The position numbers and the translations under genes were made by a program. The notes below the pieces were generated by a model. The model was not told the DNA's origin. It ran no database searches and was given only the letters and a program-made list of their open reading frames with translations. From the NCBI GenBank assembly GCA_023630585.1, contig CM042551.1, forward strand, positions 18,231,001 to 18,295,000: 64,000 nucleotides of DNA, in the 5' to 3' direction. Origin of the DNA: Cranoglanis bouderius (lineage: Eukaryota; Chordata; Actinopteri; Siluriformes; Cranoglanididae). Numbering within the stretch: the first letter of the stretch is position 1; each line of letters starts with the position of its first letter. Of the stretch, positions 23,151 to 34,096 are shown in pieces.

Positions 23151-23215
23151 GACCGCCCCCTCCATTCATGAAAATAACTTTCTGCTGACGTCAGCCAGGC
23201 GGGAAACTAGCTAGG
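23150..23215 (-). promoter_or_regulatory. mafk: mafk promoter region with Maf recognition element
   Basis: It contains a GC box (CCGCCCCCT at 23153-23161, i.e. AGGGGGCGG on the mafk strand) and TGCTGACGTCAGCC at 23183-23196. The latter matches 13 of 14 bases of the CRE-type MARE TGCTGACGTCAGCA and includes a full CRE (TGACGTCA). The site lies about 255 bp upstream of the exon 1 donor. Known biology: small Maf genes can respond to CNC-Maf dimers (mouse mafG through an ARE). Autoregulation of this gene is inference. Confidence 0.55.
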
Positions 23216-23434
23216 GGAGGCCAGAAATAGACGCAGCTGGCAAATTCTTTCATCGGGCTAGCTAAATTAATCTGGCCAGTGAGTAAAATATCTGTTTATT
23301 TAAAGAGAGAGAGCGTGCGAGAAAGAGAATGATGTATTCAAATATTAATTAATTAATTTTTAAAAATGTCTTTGGTCACTTATTCCTCTTTAAACTGCAC
23401 TACTTTTCTCACTAAAGTATTATTATTATTATTA

Positions 23435-23472
<38 letters not shown>

Positions 23473-23655
23473 GTTGTTGTTGTTGTTGTTGTTATTCTTT
23501 TGGTAAATATGACAAGTTAAATAAAGTATTTTTAATGAAGTATTTTATATAGTGTTTTTTATTCTTTAATATAGTACTACTTAATATAGTACAGTACTTT
23601 TATCACAAAAGTATTATTAAGGTTATTTATTTCCTTTAAACTAGCATTTCTAACC

Positions 23656-23710
<55 letters not shown>

Positions 23711-23826
23711 GCCTCTTCTGTGACTTTTCTCACAGAAGAATTTTTGGGGACCAAGCACCCTATTATTATTATTATACATTTTATTTTTTATTCTTCTCCT
23801 TCTGTTTGTTCTTCGTCTGGCTAGGG

Positions 23827-24508
23827 CAGAGGTCGGGAACCTTTTCAGCTGGCAGAGCCATAAAAGCCAAAAAAAAAAAAAAAAAATGTTATGATTTTTT
23901 TCTTTAAAGAGCCAGATAAAAGTTAACATATTATTTTTTGACGTTTTTATTCGTCTTCTTATTATTATACTTATTATCTTTACCTTTATTGCATAATTAT
24001 AAAAAGTGGTAATGTAATAAAGGCCATTTAACATTTTGCCTGTTCCTGACCTAACAGCCTGCACTTCACCTAATAGGCCTGTAGGTGGCACTTGGACCTC
24101 ATTTAATCAATTATGATAGTTTCATCAAATGGCAAATCAATACAAGATGCAATACATGAGCAAGAGTAAATTCAACATTACTTGCCATTAATTACTTACC
24201 ACCTTTGTTAAAAACTGAAAACAGACTGGCTATGTAGTTTTCAACCAATTTATGAATTAAACCGGGAAATTAACGCTCTGCTCCGCACTGTCCAATGAAA
24301 TTTGATCTTGTTGTGCCACAGGTTGGTGTATACATGACAAACAGGCATCGATTATGAATTATGTAATATTTTAAAATATGTAATATGTAGAGTTTTAATT
24401 GAATTGACACAATAGCTTTCGTGATTGAGCTTTTTATTATTTTTTTTTTTCCCACCATTCAGCCATAGGCAATCATTGAAAGAGCCCTATATAGGTTCCT
24501 GACCCCTG
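23827..24508. mobile_element. Non-autonomous hAT element with 8-bp target duplication
   Basis: It starts CAGAGGTCGGGAACC and ends GGTTCCTGACCCCTG, inverted repeats typical of fish hAT elements. Flanks are GGCTAGGG (23819-23826) and GGCTAGGA (24509-24516), an 8-bp duplication with one mismatch. The interior has no transposase. The host sequence (GGCACACTGATTTGGGAGGG after it) is itself an older dispersed repeat. Confidence 0.8.
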
Positions 24509-24516
24509 GGCTAGGA

Positions 24517-24890
24517 TGTCTATGGCAGCCCATAGAATTGTCTGGTAAAAAGTTGTGAAATTTGGCACACTGATTTGGGAGGGTTTAAGGAACATTCTGA
24601 CCAAATTTGGGCCAAGTGCTGCCAATGCTCTAGGGCCACCAGTGGGTCAAATTTGGGCCTAATGTGGAAGTACATTTATGGTCATAACTTTTATACAGTG
24701 TGTCCAAAATTTAAAAGCCATGCATCCCTGGATTCACTGGGTCTAGACGAGTTCAATGCACCAATTAGACTAATTAGATTTTCCGTCATCTTGGATTTTG
24801 TCAGAAACTGTTTTTTTCGCTCCTAAAAATTTTGTCCAATCATGAACAAACTTGGCACATGTCACCTTCAGAGTAAGCCTCACAAAAACT
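24517..24890 (+). repeat. Dispersed repeat flanking the hAT insertion
   Basis: The segment from TCTATGGCAGCCCATAGAAT through AATTTGGCACACTGATTTGG and CAAACTTGGCACATGTCACC resembles a widespread non-coding fish repeat. Its left part (about 23711-23826) lies on the other side of the hAT element. Confidence 0.45.
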
Positions 24891-24983
24891 ACACCTGTAA
24901 ACTACACTACTTTTCTCACTAAAGTAGTTTTTGTTATTACTTTGGTCACTTATTGCCTTTAAACTACAGTGCTTTTCTCATTA

Positions 24984-25082
<99 letters not shown>

Positions 25083-27420
25083 CACTTATTGCCTTTAAAC
25101 TACACTACTTCTATAACTAAATTGTTTTTTATTATTATTTTGGTCATTTAATGTTTTAAAACTACACTACTTGTCTAACCAAACTATTTTTTTTAATTAA
25201 TTTGGTCACTTATTGCCTTTAAACTACAGTACTTTTATCTCTTTTAAACATATTGCTCTCGATGCGACTAGCCTGCTGTGAATCATCAACATGACAAATA
25301 ACTAATAATTTCCAATCAGCCTACTCAATCTAATCAACTTAAGAACTTTATCGTGTTGTTATTTTGTATTAGTGAGACACTAAAAGGCATCAGCAGCGCC
25401 CTCTGTCTACAGTCAAGAGCAGGTGCAGAATGGAAAAAACTTAGTTCTGCATACCACATTTCTAACAAACTGCACTCTGTTCTGGCAAGAGCAGCTGGCA
25501 TGAAAAGTTTAGCAGACTTTCAGTTTTCATGCATTTATACATGAGATCCTTGGAGATGATGGAAATATTACCTTGCAGCACTGTGCTCCTGATCTCACCA
25601 AGTCATATATGTGACAGTTTTTACTTTCAGCAGTCTGGCATGTCATGGATAATCTGCTGAGTAAATCAAAGACCCACTTGAGCAAATATTGGATCTAAAG
25701 ACAGTTAACAACTAGATGCTAAATTGCCGTATCATTTCCTTCCAAAGAAACTGACTAAGTGTGGGCCATATCCACTGGGCCTACAGGCAGCGTGCCAGCC
25801 AAGCTGGCTCATTCTTTTCTTCTGTTGAACAGCACCGCCACTGAGTGACTCACCACACATGCATTTTTTTTCTGAAGAGGCATATGGATCTAATTGCATA
25901 GTAGTGCGCTGTGTTCTTTCATGCACAGTATAAAGTCGAGTGCAAGTTGGCCACACAACTTGATGAGTAATCATGTTTGCATTCTGGGTGGCTTTTACGG
26001 AAACCATTGCCTTAACACCGATACAAGGAAATCTCATTTTACAATAAAAACAAGTGTCCCATCTCTAGCAGGTTTTTAAACATTCCTGAAATTGGCTTAA
26101 ATGGTTTAATGGCGGGCCTATGATAATCGAATTGTTGTAGTAAATCTAGCAGAAGGTGTGGTGCAGACATCAGATTGTATCCAGAGCTTCAACAACACAA
26201 CTGAACTCTAGCCACAGGGAATAGTAGTTTTTAAAAAAAAAAGAAAAAAAAAAAGTAAATTAGAGAGATTCCAATGTTTTGGACATTTTACCTCAAAAAC
26301 AGTGAATCATAACCACATAGTGGTTTTGGGAGAAAGAGCTTATTTGCAAAATGCTTGAGCAGGTTTATAGACCTCTCTTGTGAGACCAGAGTTATATTTG
26401 GAGTCTTGACTAAGCATTCCACTGACTTCATAAAAAAATTTAAAAAATAAAATAAAATATGCCTAATATGAAAAACAGTTTAAATAACAAGTTGGTGTGG
26501 CACAGACAGATGGTGAAGCAATCGTTTCGTGCATTGCCACTTTTAATTATTCTCAGTTGTTAAGAGTGTTGGACAGGGTTCACCTAAGGTCTATTTAAAA
26601 AGGGTGATCACATACTGAGCCACATGCTGCATTTGCTTTTAATATCACTCTGCCCTGAATCAGTCTCATAGTAATGTGTGAGTGGAAGGAAAAGTATGAA
26701 GCTATTCCAGAACTTGGAATGCTAGATTAAAGAAAGCCAAATGCATGTCTTATTCTGTTTGATTATTCAGAAAAGAGAAATATATTTTACACATACAGTG
26801 AAAATATAGCGTAAGAGAAATATAGCATGCATACAGTGCATACATATTTGTGGCTAAACCCTGTTTGTGTTTACATCCCTGAGGTCAGGTAACAAGCACA
26901 TGTTGTTTTCAGCACAGTTCTTACTCTGTGTGCTGTTCTCTTTTGGGTGAAAGTTTGTCTGGCAGGCACGAGTAATGTCTGTCTCCACGTCTGACATCAT
27001 TTTGTAATGTGAGGATTCTTGGGAACCATAGTCCTATTCCTTGCAGTCTCCTCAACGCTCCTTTGTGGGAATAGCACCACCTTCAACCCTTCCAATTGTG
27101 AGAAACTGTTATGTGTGTGAAATCTGTGTGTCATTTTCTTTGGGCATTGTTCATTTGAAAATTACATTTTATCTGATTATGCTTCACAGAAAAAAAACAA
27201 TGTAATTTTTCTCATAAAGCTCTTAAGTCATGTTTTATTCAGTATGAGGTAAATGACCCACTGGGAGACTGCTGACTAAGTCTTGGGCAACAGTTAAGGA
27301 GTAGTAAGGTCATGTTTTTCTGCTCTGCCACGGTTTTCTTATACGATTTAATGGGGTGTAAATGTGTTTCCCTAAAACATCTAAGATGAATTTGACAATT
27401 GATAATCTACAGTTACAGAT

Positions 27421-28190
27421 TTGGAGAGGATCTCTGGAGACTTTAGCTCTATAAGACATAATCTACAGATCACTCGGCTGACAAAATTGATGGCTAGACG
27501 ACTGGGTCAGAGCATCTCCAAAACGGCAGGTCTTGTGGGGTGTTCCCGGTATGCAGTGGTTAGTACCTACCAAAAGTGGTCAAAGGAAGAACAACCGGTG
27601 AACTGGCAACAGGGTCATGGGTGCCCAAGGCTCACTGATGCGCGTGGGGAGCGAAGGCTAGCTCTTCTGTGGTCCAGTCCCACAGAAGAGCTACTGTAGC
27701 ACAAATTGCTGAAAAGGTTAATGCTGGCTGTGATAGACAGATGTCAGAACACACAGTGCACAACTTGCTGCGTAGCCACAGACTGGTCAGAATGCCCATG
27801 CTGACCCCTGTCCACTGCTGGAGCAGTAGAAGAAGGTGGCCTGGTCTGATGAACCACCCTTTCTATCATATGGACGGCCGGGTGCATGTGCTGGCAGAGG
27901 CAGTGTGATGCTCTGGACAATGTTCTGCTGGGAAACCTTGGGTCCTGGCATTCATGTGGATGTTACTTTGACTCGTACCACCTACCTAAACATTGTTACA
28001 GACCAAGTACACCCCTTCATGGCAACGGTATTCCCTAATGGCAGTGGCATCTTTCAGCAGGTTAATGTGCCTGCCACACTGCAAAAATTGTTCAGGAATG
28101 GTTTGAGGAACATGACAAACAGTTCAAGGTGTTGGCTTGGCCTCCAAAGTCCCCAGATCTCAATCCGATCGAGCATCTGTGAGCATCATA
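27421..28190 (+). pseudogene. Degenerate Tc1-like transposase (family A)
   Basis: Three overlapping frames together cover a Tc1 transposase: N-terminal helix-turn-helix (ARRLGQSISKTAGLVGCSRY), a middle part (AQIAEKVNAGCDRQMSEHTV) and the catalytic domain (WSDEPPF, SVMLWTMFCWETLGPGIHVD). The first catalytic Asp is in WSDE. The second, normally in QQDNAP, reads FQQVNVP, so the catalytic Asp is lost. The third motif (SPDLNPIEHL) survives in another frame. At least two frameshifts occur. Terminal repeats were not found. Inactive. Confidence 0.85.
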
Positions 28191-28405
28191 TCAGATATAC
28201 AGAAGCAGTGTTTCTGGAGTTTTTAAACACATCAGTGTCAATAAAGAGTTGAAAACAGTCCACCAATCAAATATATCCAGTCCACAGCAGTCCTGTGATC
28301 TACAGATGAGTTCCAGTCAGCAATTATAAATTATAATTATATAATTATATTAAAAAGTGCACTAATGTGGTAGATATCTGTTCAAATAGCCAATAAATGT
28401 ATATA

Positions 28406-29884
28406 CAGTTGCAATCAAAATTATTCATCTCCCATTGCAAATAAGGCTTATTGTCAAAATTTACAGACTTTCAGCTGTTTGCAATGAACAAATCAAACAA
28501 AAGCAATTGAAATAGTTAAACACAATGAATGCTTCAAGTGGTTTCCCCAAATTCAACTGAAAATGGAATCCCTCACAACAGCACAAATATGCAAAACAGG
28601 AGTTGTCTCAAGCACACATGATGCAACTAATCAAGGGCTTCATTAGCTGCACCAGGTGTGCTTGAGCTGGAACACATGAAATACCTGAACTGGCTAGGGG
28701 CAGAAAATACATGAAATATCTGAACTGGCTAGGGGTTTGTTGAGTGTCACATTTGACTGCATGTTAGAAATATGGCAAGGTCAAAAGAATGGTCCAAAAA
28801 GTTAAGAGAAGAGATCATCACCCTTCACAAACAAGGAACAGGATATAAAAAGATAGCAAAGGCACCGAATGTTCCTAGAGACACCGTTGGAAGCATAGTT
28901 CATAAGTTCAAAGCTAAGGGAACAGTGGTTACACTACCTGGATGGGGCAGAAAAAGGAAGCTGTCAACGTCTGCAACCAGATTTCTGAGAAGGCAGGTTG
29001 TGAAAAACTCTCGAGTGACTGCAAAAGACCTGCAGCAAGACTTGGTGGCAACAGGCACTGAGGTTTCAGTGAGCACAGTATGGCGTGTACTAAACTAAGG
29101 TTTCCATGCCAGAACTCCAAGACGTACACCACTACTGACCCAAAAGCACAAGAAGAGTCCCTCCAATATGCTCAAAATCGTATAAATAAGCCACAGTTTT
29201 GGGATTCTGTTCTGTGGAACGTTTCGGCACAATGGATCAGCGGTATGTCTGGAGGAAGAAGAATGAAGCATACGCTGAAAAGAACACTCTGCCCACAGTC
29301 AAGCATGGTGGTGGCTCGGTGATGCTCTGGGGCTGCTTTGCATCCTCTGGCACTGGAAACCTGAAGCGTATGGAAGGCAAGATGGATTCATTGAAGTATC
29401 AGGAAAAAGGCTTGGTTGCAGAAGAAGTCATGGAAGATTCTACAGTGGCCATCAGACACCTGACTTGAACCCCATAGAAAATCTCTGGTGGGATTTGAAG
29501 AAGGCGGTTGCAGCATGCAAACCCAAGAATATTACTGAACTTGAGGCCAATGCTCATGAGGAATGGGCTAAGATTCCTCAGGAATGCTGCCAGAAGCTGG
29601 TGTCTGGCTATGCATCTCATTTGCAGCAGGTCATAACAGCAAAAGGGTGCTGTACTAAAGTACTAAAGATGCTTGCCATGAAGGGGTTGAATAAATTTGA
29701 GACTGGAGAAGTCATTATAAGTTGCATTTTCAGTTGAATTTGGGGAAACCACTTGAAGAATTCTTTGTGCTGAACTATTTCAGTTGCTTTTGTTTGATTT
29801 ATTCATTGCAAACAGCTGAAAGTCTGTAAATTTTGACAATAAACCTGATTTGCAATGGGGGCTGAATAATTTTGATTGCAACTG
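28406..29884 (+). mobile_element. Tc1-like transposon (family B), inactive
   Basis: 1,479 bp bounded by TA on both sides (28404-28405 and 29885-29886), with terminal inverted repeats of about 180 bp (left starts CAGTTGCAATCAAAATTATT). It contains a broken transposase gene at 28772-29740. It sits in the gap between mafk and ints1, 2.5 kb upstream of the ints1 first exon. Confidence 0.9.
28772..29740 (+). pseudogene. Tc1-like transposase of family B, frameshifted and deleted
   Basis: It begins MARSKEWSKKLREEIITLHK, with a helix-turn-helix and linker up to VSTVWRVLN, then a frameshift and stop near 29098. The following parts include GGGSVMLWGCFASSGTGNLK and the C-terminal PIENLWWDLKKAVAACKPKN. 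The block carrying the second catalytic Asp (QQDN) is deleted after SLKYQE, and the first Asp (WSDE) is not readable. Only the third catalytic residue (ENLW) remains. Confidence 0.85.
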
Positions 29885-29889
29885 TATAT

Positions 29890-30415
29890 GTATTCTTGTA
29901 CTTCAGGAAGAGTTCAACTTCCTGTGGCAACTGAAGTAATTCACCCTACCACAGGCACCAATGTTACAGTTCTACACTGCCATCATAGAATCCATACTCA
30001 CATCCTCCATCACGGTCTGGTTTGGCTCTATCACCTCATGGAGAAGGCCAAATTCCTATGCGTCATTCAATTTACAACCTGCTCACCCATGATTTCAACC
30101 ACTTCCTTCAGGGGTGAGATACCAGACCATGAAAAAAAAATGTCCAGGCATAAAGACAGTTTCTTCCCCCACACTGTAACCCTGTTCTATAATAGACTGG
30201 GCAAACTTTATTAACACAAACCAAAGCACTGATGAAATACTGCACTGTACCTTCACCAGCAAATTCTCGATACAGTATTCATAATTTTGCAAGTATAGTT
30301 TCATTTACACATTCTGACATGTTCAGAAATCTGTTTATTCTGTACATACTGCTCATCTGTACTTTGCAGATTGCACATACTGTAGAGTTTTATAGATATT
30401 CATCTTTTTCATGAC
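29890..30415 (+). mobile_element. 3' fragment of a LINE (L2/CR1-like)
   Basis: One frame reads ESILTSSITVWFGSITSW, then a break, then MSRHKDSFFPHTVTLFYNRL. These match the C-terminal end of fish non-LTR retrotransposon ORF2 (LTSSITVW..., ...RHKDSFFP). An AT-rich 3' UTR follows to about 30415. It is truncated at its 5' end against the Tc1 element. Confidence 0.6.
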
Positions 30416-30419
30416 ATAT

Positions 30420-30780
30420 CTACACTATATGGCAGAAAGTATGTTGACACCTGACCAACACACCCATACATCCGGTTCCAAGACCATGGGCATTAATATG
30501 GAGTTGGTCTCCTTTTCTATTCTGTAAAAGCTTTCCACAAGATGTTGAAACATGGCTGTGGGGATTTGTGTTCATTCAGACACAAGAGCATTAGTGATGT
30601 CAGGCACAGATGTTGGGCAAGGAAGCATTGTCATGCTGGAACAGGTTTGGGCCTCTTAGTTCCAGTGAAAGGAAATTGTAACACCACAGCATACAAAGAC
30701 ATTCTATACAATTGTGTGTTTCCAACGTTGTGCCAATAGTTTGGGGAAGACCCACATATGGGTGTGATGGTCAAGGAAAT
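30420..30780 (-). mobile_element. Fragment of Tc1-like family G (copy 1)
   Basis: It starts CTACACTATATGGCAGAAAG and ATGTTGACACCTGACC, the terminal repeat of a fish Tc1-like family. On the minus strand it holds remnants of the transposase C-terminal region shared with 31974-32435, 38400-38882 and 41041-41390. The right terminal repeat is missing. Confidence 0.6.
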
Positions 30781-30789
30781 TAGCCAGTA

Positions 30790-31390
30790 AGTTTTCTGCC
30801 ACAGTTCTTCTGAAGACTGTCGCAGCCTTTATGATGTTTTTCCCCCCCTGAAAAGTGGTCTGTTATAAACTGCTTAATTTACTGACAAACAAACATTTTT
30901 GTGTAACATGAACATTTTAGTTGGAAAAGTAATGTTTTTGTAGTGACTCAACAATGCAGAAGTTGTAACATAAACATCAAAATTTGTACTTAAAAATATA
31001 TATATGTGTGTGTGTGTGCCTATACACATATAATAGTGAATATAAAGATAATAAAGATAAAGATAATAATGTAATTGTTTATGTTTTTCAGATGATTTTA
31101 TGCCCTAAAATGTTTGTGACCTAAAATGTAGAAGTCGACCAAACCATGAAGCTGGATACTCAGTTACCATTTTGCTCTTAGTTATCCTAGATACACACAA
31201 TTTATTCTAAATAATAAGTAATATAATATATTTCTAGTAGTGTTTGAATTACTTCTGAACAAAAAAAAAACAGCTTCACGTATATCATCTAGAGCTTCAG
31301 GAGTGGGCTCATTTACCTCATAAATAACGTTAAAAACGGAAAAATTGCTAACGTGAACAGTAAAACGTTTGTTTGTGGTGGGGTTCCGTT
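30790..31390. other. AT-rich spacer upstream of ints1
   Basis: Contains a short TATATATGTGTGTGTG tract (30998-31017), an A run at 31261 and nothing else I can recognise. The distal ints1 promoter probably lies at its right end. Confidence 0.5.
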
Positions 31391-31506
31391 AAGCGCCATG
31401 TCGCTTCCGGTGCACGAGGCGGCGCTGCTCAGCTCACGAGCCGCACAGTCAGCCTTACCGAGAAGAAGAGCATTTTATCATGGGGCAGCGGCAGTGAAAA
31501 ACAAAA
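31391..31506 (+). other. ints1: ints1 promoter-proximal DNA and non-coding exon 1
   Basis: A GC-rich block ends in a strong donor AAAA|GTAAGT (31506/31507). It carries an ETS-type CTTCCGG (31404-31410) near its start, typical of housekeeping promoters. It is joined to the exon at 32785, whose ATG at 32814 begins INTS1. An ATG at 31398 opens a 40-codon frame that stops in exon 2 (32796-32798), and a 5-codon uORF lies at 31480-31497. The transcription start is not determined. Confidence 0.65.
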
Positions 31507-31973
31507 GTAAGTCTTTATAAACATTCTAATAATTCATTTTAAACACAACCGCCAGTGTGAGCATAATAAATCATTAATGGCTGATACACTTAGGGAAAAA
31601 CTGCCGGTAATTAAGATAAAATAGCTTAGCTGACATGTTAATGCTAACTAGCATTGTTTGCTACTAAGACAGTCCTGTCCGAGCTTTTTAAGATGGTTCT
31701 TTAATTGTTTAATTGTTTAAAAAATTGTTTATATATATATATATATATATCCCGTGTAGTTTTATTCCCATTGCTGGTTAGATAGTTTCTGCACTCTGTT
31801 TTGATATTAACTGGCCATTCTGCATCGTCTGGGTGAAGCTCAGTAGAGTCAGCTTTAGGGGTGACAGCCACTTATGTCTGAACAAAGTTGTATTTTCACA
31901 ACAGCTCTATATTTCCTAAAGAAATTAGTGGTGGAAAGGCTTACAACTCGACAATCATTACTGAAATACACGA

Positions 31974-32435
31974 TATACACTATGTGGACACCGGACCGTC
32001 ACACCCATATGTGGGTCTTCCTCAAACTGTTTCCAGAAAATTTCTCTTCACTGGAATTTAAGAGGCCCAAAAACCAGTTCCAGCATGACAATGCCTTCGT
32101 ACACGAAGCGAGCTCCATGAATATATGGTCTGTCAAAGTTGGTGTAGAAGAACTCGAGTGACCTGCACAGAGCCCAGACCTCAACCCCACTGAACACTTA
32201 AAACGCCGACTGCACCCCAGGCCTCCTCACTCAACATCAGTGCCTGATCTCACTAATGCTCTTGTAGCTGAATGAACACGAATCCCCACGGCCACGCTCC
32301 AAACTCTAGTTTAAAGCCTTCCCAGAAGACTGGAGCTTATTATAACAGCAAAGTGTGAATAAATCTGGAATGAGATGTTCAGCAAATATGTCTATGATTG
32401 TCAGGTGTCCATGAACTTTTGGTCATATAGTGTAT
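31974..32435 (+). mobile_element. Fragment of Tc1-like family G (copy 2)
   Basis: It starts ATACACTATGTGGACACCGG and ends ACTTTTGGTCATATAGTGTA, inverted termini. The inside reads as the C-terminal half of a Tc1 transposase: QHDNAFVHEASSMN, VEELE, a stop, then PAQSPDLNPTEHL and TSVPDLTNALVAE. These carry the second and third catalytic residues (D in QHDNA, E in NPTEHL), but the N-terminal half and first Asp are absent. Confidence 0.75.
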
Positions 32436-32489
32436 GATCTGCCAGTTTAGTTGGATCTTATTTCACTGTAAACCATCCCAGAGCATTTA

Positions 32490-32652
32490 CATTTGCTCAT
32501 TTGCCTGATGTTTTTAACCCAAAGCAACAAGATACAACTGTGCAGCCTTGCTCAAGAACCCAACAGTAGTAGCTTGGTGATGCTGAGATTCGAACTCACA
32601 ACCTTCTGATCATTAACCCAAAGCCTTAACCACTGAGTCTCCACTTCCTACA
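32490..32652 (+). repeat. Dispersed repeat with tRNA-like or LINE-like tail
   Basis: Blocks TTGCTCAAGAACCCAACAGT, GCTTGGTGATGCTGAGATTC, GAACTCACAACCTTCTGATC and CCTTAACCACTGAGTC form a pattern very common in fish genomes. A shorter copy is at 43405-43480 and a related head sequence at 37390-37430. Not a tRNA gene. Confidence 0.5.
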
Positions 32653-32784
32653 GAACTTTAATAATTTTACCCTTCTCACAAGCAGCCGAGTTGGGCAGGA
32701 ACCCACCCAATCTGACATCATTGATATCTTTTAACAAATCCACAATCATAACATTTATCACTATTCTGCTCCTGTTCTTGGCAG

Positions 32785-34096
32785 ATCACGATTGTTGATC
32801 AACGTCTTGCGCCATGAATCGGCCGAAGCCGACCAGCATTAGGCGCCCCAGTGCTGCCAAAACCTCAGGTATGTGGTGCAGTTAGTTATGAAAGTACTGA
32901 AAAGAGACAGCGTGTCAGTTTTACATTCTCTTTCTTTGCTGCTTCTCAGGTCACCCTCCTCCAGGAGACTTCATCGCTTTGGGGGCCAAAAGCCAGGCCA
33001 GCGAGACCAAAGCAAACCCAACTCTGCTCAAACCAGCATCCACAGGTTTGCCACCGGACCGCAAGAGAGAGGCTTCATCATCTTTACCCTCCTCTTCAGG
33101 CCTGTCCAACCTGACTAAACGCCCCAAACACCCTTCCAATCCACCCAGTGCACTGTCACGTCTGGCTGAAGTAGCTGCTGTTGACAAAAGAGCAATTTCA
33201 CCCTCTATCAAAGAGCCATCTGTGGTACCTATTGAAGGTGAGGCAGTATAGGGTTTAGTTAGTGTTACTGAATTTGATTGCATATTTAGTTGTATGCTCG
33301 TGATAGTTGCTACACGTTACATATGTCCTGTTTTTCATATTGAGGGGGTTGTGTTTAAAATGTTGAACATTTGAGCTCCTTGATTAGATGATCTTAAGCT
33401 CTGTGGTGGTGTTGCAGTTCCCCCGGCTGTATTACTGGACGAGATCGAGGCAGCAGAATCTGAAGGCAACGATGAGCGCATCGAAGGACTGCTGTGTGGT
33501 GCGGTCAAACAACTGAAGATGAACCGGGCCAAGCCTGACATCACCCTCTACCTCAGCCTCATGTTCCTCGCCAAGATCAAACCCAACGTGTTTGCAACTG
33601 AAGGAGTCATAGAGGTTGGCACCGTGTGCTTTCATTATTACTGTTTAGCTTTTCTGTCAGTCAGCCTGCTCATTTTGCTGTGTGTCCTGGGATAGGCTTT
33701 GTGCAGCCTCCTTCGGCGTGATGCCTCTATTAACTTTAAGGCTAAGGGGAACAGCCTGGTGTCCGTTCTGGCCTGCAATTTGCTGATGGCGGCGTACGAA
33801 GAGGACGAGAACTGGCCTGAGATCTTTGTCAAAGTAAGAAGCTAGACACATGGTCGTCCAGTGACTTTAATACTCATCCTTTGTTCTGGATGAAGAAATG
33901 TTTTATATTCAAGTGTGGGGTTTTTTTTGTCCTCAGGTGTACATTGAGGACTCTCTTGGCGAGAGAATCTGGGTGGATAGCTCCCAATGTAAAACATTCG
34001 TAGACAACATACAGACTGCATTTAACACCAAGATGCCCCCAAAGACCATGCTGCTGCAGGTTGAAACAGGCCGTTCCGGAGGAGATCTGAGCGCAG
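32785..34096 (+). CDS. ints1: ints1 exons 2-6 (residues 1-279)
   Basis: Exons: 32785-32868 (ATG at 32814), 32950-33237, 33418-33614, 33696-33833, 33937-34096. Landmarks: HPPPGDFIALGAKSQASETK, a Ser/Pro-rich disordered N-terminal region (about 20-110) ending KRAISPSIKEPSVVPIE, then the folded part LLDEIEAAESEGNDERIEGL, CNLLMAAYEEDENWPEIFVK and YIEDSLGERIWVDSSQCKTF. The exon 4 donor GAG|GTTGGC is weak. Introns 2-5 are short (81-180 nt). The exon 2 acceptor is TTGGCAG|AT. Confidence 0.95.

Larger units (their letters stand above)
23371..25240 (+). repeat. Interrupted array of a ~60-bp unit plus (ATT)n/(GTT)n
   Basis: The unit TTTGGTCACTTATTGCCTTT + AAACTACACTACTTTTCTCA + CTAAAGTATT recurs at about 23371, 23624 (poor), 24893, 24941, 25080, 25139 and 25200. 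Several copies run straight into (ATT)n or (GTT)n (23420-23495, 23657-23713, 24986-25081). Unrelated repeat DNA (23711-24890), including a hAT copy, splits the array. Confidence 0.65.
23216..27420. other. Repeat-rich region between mafk and the first Tc1 remnant
   Basis: The left part holds a ~60-bp-unit array with ATT/GTT microsatellites and a hAT insertion (separate entries). From 25240 to 27420 I see only AT-rich DNA without a recognisable gene, transposase or RNA. Confidence 0.6.
31507..32784 (+). other. ints1: ints1 intron 1
   Basis: GT-AG intron holding a (TA)n tract (31730-31750), a Tc1-like fragment (31974-32435) and a dispersed repeat tail (32490-32652). Confidence 0.75.

Noticed and set aside
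22156..23214. Plus-strand frames of 106 and 117 codons near the mafk promoter
   Set aside because: Open because of the CpG-rich promoter and exon 1 on the opposite strand; no homology seen.
23657..23713. Regular direct repeats as a CRISPR-like array
   Set aside because: Trinucleotide microsatellite in a vertebrate genome, with no spacer structure.
23636..24091. 151-codon minus frame with a poly-Asn run
   Set aside because: It is the (ATT)n microsatellite read as Asn plus hAT element sequence.
28772..29740. Family B transposase as an active gene
   Set aside because: Frameshift near 29098 and deletion of the block with the second catalytic Asp.
32571..32640. tRNA-like GATTCGAAC and similar motifs at 32590, 43470 and 9720
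   Set aside because: They occur in tails of dispersed repeats; no cloverleaf or A box could be assembled.
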